Under the pieces are notes generated by a model. It was not told the origin of the DNA, did no database searches, and worked only from the letters and a program-made list of their open reading frames with translations. A program made the translations under genes and the position numbers. 64,000 nt of DNA from Alitta virens (lineage: Eukaryota; Annelida; Polychaeta; Phyllodocida; Nereididae): assembly GCA_932294295.1 (NCBI GenBank), contig OW028581.1, positions 16,699,662-16,763,661 of the forward strand. Reading direction: 5' to 3'. The first letter of the stretch is position 1. Every line of letters starts with the position of its first letter. This document shows positions 53,938-64,000 of the stretch, in pieces.

Positions 53938-56900
53938 CCTATGTTGTCATTAGAGTTCTGTCAAGCCAAATTTCTTTTTGTGACTGTCTGTCCTTTCACA
54001 CTCGATTTGCTTGGAGGAAATGCTTTCCAAAATGGAAAATTTTGTTAATTGGTGCACCTAAACCTCTCAACAGGAACGTGTTGCCAGGTAACCTGTCTAG
54101 ACACTTAATTAAGGTGACTTCTAACCCCACAAGGTTCTCCATGTACTTCCGGGAGTTTATGGTTGGTGCAAAGACTTGGAATTGCTGAGTAGTCAAATCT
54201 TTATGGGGCTCTATGGATTTTCTCAGTTACAATTATAGTGCAATATGGGATGCTTAGTAAAGTCCTTTCTGTGTATTATGCAAACTTAAATAATCACTTT
54301 ATGCAATAAATTATGTGACTACATTACTGTAATATTTGCATATTTCCTGGAAATAAAACTCATCATAATGTCAAACAAATGTTTAAATACGTTTATACAA
54401 TGGAAGTAAGACATTTCCTTTTTAACTCATGAAGTTGAAATTTAGGAGCAGCTTACTATAAGGACCACAAATTTGAGTGGGCATATCAATGTTCTAATTA
54501 AGACCCAGAAAATATCTATTCAAAAAATGTTCTTAATAGAGAGGTTCACTATATCACAATTGTGCTTATACTAATGCCTTCACAAACTGGTCATTGGCAA
54601 TGGTTAATTCCACATTTCACTTGAAATCAAGTTGATTTATTTCATAGCACTTCGTGGTTACAAGTAAATGTTCATCTAATCTGGAAATTGCTGAAAGACA
54701 GAAAGCAGTGACAAGGTGTTTCTTGATATCACTGAATATGATATTAACTGGGGAAAATATAAAATCATAAATTTGCGATTTGCTCACTAAACTACTTGGG
54801 TGTGTATTATGGATTATAAAAATCAGTGATATTATTTTTAGTGATTCGAATAATTATTATTAGGCTTGGCATAGTTCTTTCTTTAATTCATTGTAACAGC
54901 TGGGAACCATGTACAGTCCTAAAATAATCTCTGACCCTATAATTATTTCAATAATAGAAATAACACAATACCTGAAAATTACAGATCATTATACCAAGAA
55001 GCTGATAATTGTTCCCTTAAATTTCAACGTTTGTGCACCTGGATCATATACGCCATCTGGTGCATAATAAACGATGTCGTAAAAATGCCTTTGTGGCTCC
55101 CCCTGTCGGTTGTGGAGGGTAACCATAGGAATTTTTTGTGGTTATTTATAGACCTCTACCTGTAACTTCAAAGGTCAAGACTGACTGAGAAAAATTTAGG
55201 AAACGTGTTCAATAAAATTTTCTCACCTGATGTGAGAAAAAAAAGTCTTTAGAAAATGCTACAGGGAGGTAAGGTATGTAAATAGCACAGTGTTACTGAT
55301 TGAGGCAAATGTTTTTAATCTGACTTTTTTTTTAGTTTTTTTTTTAAGACAAGAAGATGTATAAGTAAGAATTAGGTTTTCACATATTAGGTTTAAAGGT
55401 TAAAGGGTTACAGCTTAGGGGTTTAAAATCCACACCTGGTCAAATATATTTTCAATTTTCAATACTAATGATAATTAAAGATGAATGATTGGATTGACGT
55501 ATAAGTAATGTGGAATTTTTTTTTCATTGACAAGAACTGTTTTTATAATCTAATACTTACATAATAAAAACTCCAACTGCAGCAATTAAAATTATATAAT
55601 AAAGTTTAATACATGTTCCTATACATATCATCTTTATTTCGTACCCCACACAGAAAATTTGAAATTTTTAACAATTTATTTACTCATGATTTTAAATATA
55701 CTATCATTACAGAGAAAACCAAAATTTAACAACAATAATAAAAGTCATCAAAAAAAATTTAACATTTTTTAAAGGTTACATATAAGCAAGAAAGGGGTGG
55801 GGGGGGGGGGGTATCATATCATTTATTTTAGCCCAAAGCAAATATACTCGTCATACCAGCTGTGAGTGGATTACCCGTAATTTGCAAATGATTTGCAAAC
55901 ACAGATCAGCTCCTGGCCATGTATGGAGCCAGGTGAGCCTCAAATGCCCCATTTCATAAACACCCCATCTTAATTTACCCCCTTTTGAGGCTACTTCCGG
56001 TTTGATAACAATGGGCGTATGGAGTCAGTTGGTTGTCCATACATAATTAAGGAAATGGCAGCATTATGACAATGAGTAAAATGTGCACAATAGACAAATA
56101 GCAGGCAAAAAGTAGGCAAATAGTAACATGATAAGGCATTGTGCTATGATAGAGGGTGATTGTACAATGCATGGATGCTATACAGGAGTAGGGTTTTTGG
56201 ATAAAAACTGATAAATTATTATTATATTTACCATATGAGAAACGTATGCATGTTTGTGTCTGTGGTATTTGATAGATTGTTCTCATTTAACTTTTACATA
56301 TCTTTGAAAAATTCTGTTCCAGACAAAATTGGACCTACACTAGATTAAAATAGCACAAAAAGCATTTGAAAATAAAAAATAGAGTAATAATTTCCATTGT
56401 CAGCAATTTCCGTTTCTTCCATATTGCAACAGCCACTTTCGAAAATTTGTAAAATAATAATCCCAAGAATTTCAAGATATAAACTCTCCAGAATATAATT
56501 TTGGAATAAAATTAAAATTAAAATGTTAAAAATTAAAAAAAAAAAGCTATATTCAATTTGATACACATTCATATGGAGTTAAACGAGTGTTGCACTAGTA
56601 GTCGAATTTGATACTATTTCCATACTTCCTGCTCTGATATACAAGACTTGTATATTGACTCCTGGGTCACGTGGGGCAAAATGACACTAGTTCTTCCCAG
56701 GTACACGTGTATGTTGGACACTTTGTATACATGGACTAGGGGGTAGAGTTATGGCGGGAAAGATGACCCCTGTCAAACACAACATCCAATCTTTAATGTA
56801 TAGTAGCTCTGCATGTATATACACCATACATACCACGTGGTCAAGTCTATTGTATTAAGCCTCGTTTTCAGAACAATTGAGATTGACGAAATATGCTAAT

Positions 56901-57277
56901 ATCCTAGTGGTTTCCTGTTGTAAAGCCAGATATTGTCAAGAAATACCATGATATGAATATTTCATTGAGGTGATATACTGGTATTAAGTGTTGCATTATA
57001 AAGTTAAAGAGATCTGAAGAAAAATGATGAATTATTTGGAATATCAACACTTTCATTATAGAATGATCTATCTTCATAGCATTGTGTTCTGACACTGACG
57101 AGACGCCATACTGATAACATCTAATATTGTCATGGCTTTTTGCACAGGGACTCATATTCTAACATTAGGTTTAACGTTATCGAAATAAGTTGATTTATTT
57201 AGTTATCCAGAAAAGCGCAAGACATCCATTACATTGATTACTTTTTTTTTTAAAGTTATGAAAATATATTCTTAGTT

Positions 57278-57333
57278 AGACAGATAGACAGATAGATAGA
57301 TAGAAAAAAAGATTGATAGATAGACATAGATAG

Positions 57334-57404
<71 letters not shown>

Positions 57405-57445
57405 TAGATAGATAGATAGAGGGAGAGATAGACAGATAGATAGAC

Positions 57446-57476
<31 letters not shown>

Positions 57477-57590
57477 GAGATAGTTAAGATAGATAGATAG
57501 ATAGACAGATAGATAGATAGATAGATAAATAGATAGTTAAGATAGATAGATAGTTAAGATAGATAGATAGATAGATAGATCATTCATTCA
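57278..57590. repeat. GATA array interrupted by a TA array
   Basis: GATA/GACA units flank an uninterrupted (TA)n run at about 57337-57402. Confidence 0.95.
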
Positions 57591-58789
57591 TTCATTTCAA
57601 CAAGCCCTGGAGGCAATTTTTTTTTTTTTTTAATGCTAGGAATATGACAATTAGTTTTCGATGTGTAATAAAGCACTGATGTGAGTAGCCAATGGTCACT
57701 TTGTTTGAATTTGGGCCTGGAAGTGTTCATGAATACATAATGAGCCACGTGACAGCCCTAGGGTCATGTGACCAAGCAGTGGCGCTGCGAAACTGTTACT
57801 CAGGTGGGTTGGAGCAGCTTCACTCATTTGTGTTGCTCACTCAGTTGGCATCACTTGGTCTGTGTAACTATAGTAACTCACTGGGTAACAAGAAAATTCG
57901 TTACTTAGTTAAGTAACTATAAAATTACCAGAAAATTTGCTCAAAACGTTATTTGGTTGCAATTGCTATTGGACTCTACTAGAGGAACTTATTTAAAGGG
58001 AACATTTTTTCATCAATGAATGGATCTTTAATTGCAATTTCGAACATTTTATTGCATACATTTCAAATTGGACTTACTTCTGTACCAGACTAGCATTGAA
58101 AAACTCAACCTCAAGAAATATTTGTGAAATTTTGACGCAACTAATTGGCACATCTATCGAGTCACTTAAAAAGGTAGGAAACTTTTTAATTGCACTGAAG
58201 TGTTAAATTGCAGAATTTAATTTGTTGGTATGGTTACAATGTATATAATTTGTGCAGGGTCAAAGGCATTACAAGTACAAAAAAGTGAAATTTAAAAATA
58301 TCTTTTAAAATGATTGTACACTACAATGGTTCGTTTTTGTGGAGGTCACATACTTTTTATGTTGCTGAACACGTTCAAAGGTGTAAGTTTAGTACTCTTT
58401 AGGACACTTAACGACTTTCATTGTTGTACATTTACAGATACATCAAGTTGCCATGGCAATTAGTTTGATTTAAAACAGTAATATAGCTGTCAAAATGTAG
58501 CCATGGTTACGGTCATTTTAATTGCATAATTTAGATCCTAATTCGGAGACCATGAAAACTTTTACTCGATTTAAATATGATCTCAGTTTTGTTTCGTTTG
58601 ATCTTTGTACTAATATCAAAGTCAACTTCATTTTGACATAATTCTGCAATTATCCAAGTTATAGAAACTGTGGTACAGATATCTTAATTGTGTCTAGAAT
58701 AAAACATTTTTTTTATCTCAAGCAATGACAGAAATAAATGCCATATAGTTTGAACTCTAAACGTGTCGTCATATAGATTAAATTACAGT

Positions 58790-58872
58790 GTGGATTCCTA
58801 GTCATGTCATTTCATCAATTCATCTCATCTTTACGTTTGCCTCTAGCTACTGATCATATAAGCTGAGCAAAC
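58790..58872 (+). mobile_element. SINE family A, diverged 3' fragment
   Basis: ATCTCATCTTTACGTTTGCC and CTGATCATATAAGCTGAGCA match the 3' segment shared with the copies at 40.0 and 63.4 kb. Confidence 0.45.
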
Positions 58873-60568
58873 TTCAGAATAAACAAACAAACAAAAACCA
58901 AGTTACAAAACGAATGTTAAAACAGTTTGTTACATAATCCATAATTCATACTTTAATATATAGTTGCTCATGATGTATATGCTACTGTAGGCCAAAGTCA
59001 TCCTCAGCACCAACAACTTTTGAACTAACACTTGCAGATTATTTGGAGAAAAAAAGTTTGTAAACATTGTCAGAAATGAGTTAAACGTTTAGATGAAGGA
59101 AGAGAGGGAAGAACAAGATTGAAGAGTGGCCTGCCGAGGGGGATGCTGGGATATATTGCTCATTTGACCCCTTTGTTTATATTTTGAATCTTCTGAAACC
59201 AGCAGTATCAGCCGAGGCCAGATACTCATGTGTCAACCAGAGCAATGCTACAGACATTGACACAGAAAAAAGACTTTCAGTAAATTAACCTTTGACTGAC
59301 ATGCGTTAAATTCTTCCACAGAAATATGATAATAAAATAATAATATACTGAAAAAAAACAAAAAAACACCTAAGTCTGAAACCCCTTTTTTCACACATGC
59401 ATGACACTGTATATAATTGCTGTTAAAGATTTTATTTTGTTAAGTTATTTTAAGGCCTCCTGTATCCCTTAATTGTCCTTAATTAATTAACATTTAAATA
59501 CAATTGCAAACATACGATTAAGTCCATACATATTTGTGGTGATCTCAACATTAGTTGTCACTATACCAATCAATAATATAGAAATACATTTTGCACGTTA
59601 TTGCAGAATAAACTTGTTAGTCTGTGAGTTAATTGCTTACAGAGAGTGTATGTGTGGCCTATGGATCTGCAACAGAGGATTACATATCATAAATATCACT
59701 TCTTTTTTGGCAGACTAGAGAAAAAGTCATATATATGTATATTGATATATGCTGATGCAGTCATATGTATGGCCCATATATATGCCAGAGAATGTCTTAG
59801 TGGTAACGAGCCTTGCTCATGTTAAGACAAAAATATTCTCTGATTACAGACAGATTTACTTAAGTCAGAGCAACATGATGACAAGTGGGAGAAGTTCGGT
59901 ATACATAAAGACATCTTTATAACGACCTCCTAATATTGCAGTTAAATTAGCCAGAGTAGTCTTAATAAATGAGATGGTTTTATTAGTGAAGTAATCTATA
60001 CTTACTAATATGGTACATATTTAATTAGGCCTTAATTTTGCGGTCTTACTAGAGAGGTGTTCCTTATATGAGGTGTCTTAATGTGAAGCACAATTGTATA
60101 TATGCAACATGGGAGGGGTAGAGTTAATAATATATGTGCCATACCAGCTAATTAGTTTTTTCATTATTATCCTTGACAAGGTTAGCTATATATTGAACAA
60201 ACTCTACAATCACATCTTTGAGACAAATCTGCATGAATTTATATTGTTACTAAATTTATTACATATCATAGTTTAACACTAATTAAGCATTATACTCAGA
60301 CTGAGTGTAATATCATAATTATCCCAGAATCAATGACATGTCATGTTTTATATCAATACAATTGACATGTACTTTGTCATGCATGTTTGTGAAGCAGTGT
60401 CAAACAGTCAACACAATTAGAAAGCATTATAATCAACTTTGATTTTATCGTAAAATGGTGGATTTCACACCATTAGCTAGTGCTCAATAACTAGTCAAAT
60501 TTTGGTGTGTTGTTGGACATGAATTATGAATGGTTTAGGGACATGCAAATATGAAATTAAAAAAAGAG

Positions 60569-60709
60569 TGCTAGACAGACAGACCAACAGACAGACAGAG
60601 AAGTATACAAATAACAGAGCTAGACAGATAGGCAGACAGCTAGACAGACAGACAGATAGATAGATAGATCGATATATATCATGTATATATATATATATAT
60701 ATATATAGG

Positions 60710-60750
<41 letters not shown>

Positions 60751-60790
60751 GGATAGATAAGTGAACAAGTGAATAAGTGAATTAGTAAAT
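60569..60790. repeat. GACA/GATA arrays with a TA run
   Basis: GACA-rich left part, (TA)n at about 60685-60706, GATA run at 60711-60757, then AAGTGAAT-type units. Confidence 0.9.
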
Positions 60791-63282
60791 AAGTAAATAA
60801 GTAAATATAGATAGTTTAAGGTATAGTCTTAATGACTGATAAGAAATATGGGTTTGGAGAAATAACATTTGGTTCTTTGTTTCAAATGGTCATTTGTGGG
60901 TGACTGAAGATGACCATGCTTGATTTGAGAGAGTGACCAGAGGGCATTTCTCCAGGTGGAACTGGACACTGGTCAGTGAAGTGGACACAACATACATGAG
61001 ATGGTCACTTAAAGGCCTTTTGGTTGAACTGAGTGCAAATTGAAATACAGTGCTTTATTGATTAGTGTTTGTCAAAAGAAATTACAGGTTTCACACCCCA
61101 ATTATTTCCAGATTTATGTTTCAAATGGACTTTTGTTTGATGTCATCTCATAATTATACTTTTTAATGTTAATGTATATTTAATTAAGTTACCGTTTAAA
61201 ATTGCCCTCAGGGTGCCAAGGAATGCTAATATATCTTTAAGCCAACTACCCTCAAGAAATGAAATTTTATCTAAATATTGGGATGCATTTACAAAGGAAA
61301 CAATGAATGGATAAATAAATAAAATCCGAACATTCAAGATTTATATAAAGTACGGAATAATGCAGTGATTTATGCCCTATTAAGTACAGGTCAGCACTGA
61401 CAAAATATCTCACAGTAATTATTCATACTTTGTAAATCCTTGCCAAAAATGAGCTACTTGTGAAAGGTACAGTTCTTGGCTAAGGGGCAGATATTTTCAT
61501 CTTTAAGGGGGCCTCTTCTCTGTAACTGCAGGCACAGATGCCTAAATAAGATTTAAATAGATACATTTAGCTTGAAATTTTATTGCATGAATAAAAAAAC
61601 ATAATAAACTTGTCTTTGATACAATGATCTCTTAATGGTATAGATGTAATCTTGTAATTTACAAGTTGGAAATATAGGTCTTTTCCCATAATTTATAGTA
61701 ATGTCTTTTTGCACATCTTGTAAAATATGAAATATTTCTCATAAAAAGGCTAAGTATACGTGTTAATTCAGTTAGTAGACAAACAGTCTGAGCCAGGTCG
61801 AATTTACCAGCTTAATGAGTAAGTTGAAGAATTAATATTTTGAACATTTTGGAATATCAGTAAAAAGAAAGTAATTTCAATATATGGTAAGCTTCGAATT
61901 TTATACTTTCTCATGTTCCGCTATGTTTTATGAATGCATAATTGGAGATTAGAATATCATGAGATTTAAAATACATGACATGCTCACATTAATGTTGCCA
62001 TTTTGCCGTCTAAATGTCTGAGTAACAGTTTATAATCTATCTTTGACATAAATTTGTTTTCTTTTTACGATTAGATTATCTTGCAACTGGCTCGTTTCTC
62101 AGCTTAATGAATTGCAATGAAAAAAATTAAATGATATTTAAGGCTGAACATGGTTCTCAGGGAGTTGAGAAAGGCTCAGGCTTGAGCAGGCTTGCCAAGG
62201 GTGTAGTTGTAGTGATAACAGGCTATAACCCCTGATTTACATAAATTTACATTCTTGTGAGTTGAGAAAGTCTCTAGCTTGGTATGCTTGTTGAGTAACA
62301 CTAAAATAAAATTCAGTTTTATAAGTATAACAATATCTCTATTATATTTTATTCATAATCACATTTTATTGTACACTTTATTATTTAATATTGCGATAAA
62401 CTTCGTCATTTCCTGAACAACATATTTCATTCATTCAAAACATCTAGATACAAAAAATTCATTTTATGAATTATATAGCTTTTTATGAATTATATTGCTA
62501 ATAACGCCCAAAATGCCTGGATAAAAGGAACCAGTTTTGCAATAAATTACCTATATTCTTTTATGAAGAATGACATCAGTGTTCAGTGTTATGATGCACT
62601 GATTTTATGATAATAAACCCTTTATTTGAAGGAACTGTGGTTGACCTTATTTTACATGACCTTGAAAGATAAATTTAAGGTTGTATGACCTTATATCTTG
62701 TATAATAATGATAGACGGTCTCATTATTTAAAGGATCTAAACAAAATGCTTGTGTTTTCTGATATGTGACTTTTAAGGTACAGACTTAATGCATGCTTTT
62801 GGCTATTTAGTTATGAGGTCAGCAGAGATCTATAAGTCTTATGTAATGCAGCTGTTGCTTAAGGCTAAATGATTGCAAATTAGAACTTATCTTATAGGTG
62901 GTCCAATAGATATGGATTTGTGGTGACATTCTATTTTTCTCTAATATAGGCCTAATTAATAATCTAATGTGAAGTATTTTATTATACCATGTTCAGAACT
63001 ACTGTTATGATCATTGCAAATTATTAGTATACTTACTTAGCAATACAATTATACTCACTTACCCAATTTATAACAAAATGATGAATATTAATAGCTACTT
63101 GACCTTGATATATTCAAAACATGTCACAGAGGTCACCAATCAAAATGACATGCAACAATAAAGCATCATTTGTCTCCCCAGGGAATTCTGAAACATTACA
63201 GTAGAATGTCTACTTGTTTTTCGATAATGTTTTCTCACAGTAAGTATGGAGCACCACAGATTGTTACAAATACATTTTGTAA

Positions 63283-63450
63283 CTCGGTATCTATGCAGCG
63301 GCAAGTAAAAGAACCCACCCATGGTGTAAATGTGTAACATGGCGTGGACTCCAAGAAGCTGTATCAATTCATCGTTACGTCTGCCTCAGGAAGCTGGTCA
63401 TATAAGCTGACTAAGCTTCAGACCCAATAGTATTGATACATTGAGACGTT
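63283..63450 (+). mobile_element. SINE family A, 3' part
   Basis: Shares GCAAGTAAAAGAACCCACCC, GTAAATGTGTAACATGG and the downstream ATCGTTACGTCTGCCTC with the other copies, then CATATAAGCTGACTAAGCTTCAG. Confidence 0.65.
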
Positions 63451-64000
63451 TAAGTCAAAACTAACTATTCAGACGAAAATGTGATCTTTGGATAGGGAAA
63501 GTTAATTGTAGAGCATTGTGATTAATATAATAGAGTCTTTTCACTGAAGAGCCCTGAGTTCAGCAAGACATAAGTCCTTCCTCTCCTCTTATTACTCCCT
63601 TTGCTTTTCAGACATAGAAGATAATCACTGACTGATTAAAAAATATATAACTTTCTTAGAAAAATAACAAAAATCAACTGAATGATAAGGTGTCAAATAT
63701 AAATTGAAATGCACTAAAAATACTGCTGCTAGGATGCACTTTGCTTCAGCCAATCACAGCCAAGGGCGGGAACATTTTCAGCCAATAGAATTGCAGTATT
63801 CCGTCATAGCCACCTGGTGGAAATATAAAGAACCTTCTGTGAAAATCCACAATTAGAAAGTTGAGACATTTTGTGAGATGCTCCATGGTTTTGTAACATA
63901 ACTTTTTTCAAAATTCAGGAAAGCATTTCTGGAAGTTGCATGATCAAATTGTTCACCTGTTCAAAAAATGACTTACTTTTTTTACAAGTTTCTTTTTTTT

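Larger units (their letters stand above)
49700..64000. other. Gene-free region right of the transporter
   Basis: Fourteen kilobases of AT-rich DNA with microsatellites and SINE fragments. I found no exon with family similarity on either strand; small or non-coding genes cannot be excluded. Confidence 0.5.

Overview
This is a eukaryotic (metazoan) nuclear window: AT-rich, intron-rich, and full of microsatellites, SINE copies and small inverted-repeat elements. Three protein-coding genes can be assembled exon by exon with matching splice phases: a DBX-family homeobox gene (minus strand, about 8.05-16.98 kb), a vesicular-glutamate-transporter-like SLC17 gene (plus strand, about 27.4-49.4 kb), and a DDAH-like gene (minus strand, 38.03-44.31 kb) lying wholly inside a 10.4 kb intron of the transporter. 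Short introns, the gene families and the lack of vertebrate-type repeats suggest an invertebrate bilaterian. An invertebrate deuterostome (hemichordate, echinoderm or amphioxus) is my best guess, but the sequence alone does not settle it.

Layout: 1-8.05 kb holds no recognisable gene (trinucleotide, pentanucleotide and CAG-type repeats, SINE pieces, one CpG-richer patch). DBX occupies 8.05-17.1 kb in four coding exons. A head-to-head intergenic region of about 9 kb (17.1-26 kb) carries duplicated repeat blocks, a strong hairpin and hAT-like remnants. The transporter runs from 26/27.4 kb to about 49.7 kb in twelve coding exons. Its introns hold a CCGG-rich terminal-inverted-repeat element, a small hAT MITE with perfect 8-bp target duplication, an intron-containing tRNA-Lys(UUU), a decayed LINE, SINEs, several exact tandem arrays, a foldback element and the antisense DDAH-like gene. 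From 49.7 to 64 kb I see no gene.

The most noteworthy observation is that the nested DDAH-like gene has intact exons and splice sites, yet in an ungapped local alignment to human DDAH1 the catalytic cysteine is replaced by asparagine. Other ligand-site acids are also changed, so it looks like an expressed pseudoenzyme or a repurposed enzyme. Also notable are DBX next to a VGLUT (DBX1 and SLC17A6 lie about 2 Mb apart on human 11p), an endocytic-motif-rich transporter tail (DPF, NPF, NPF) and a GC-AG intron. All exon calls come from reading the sequence by eye; no database search was run.
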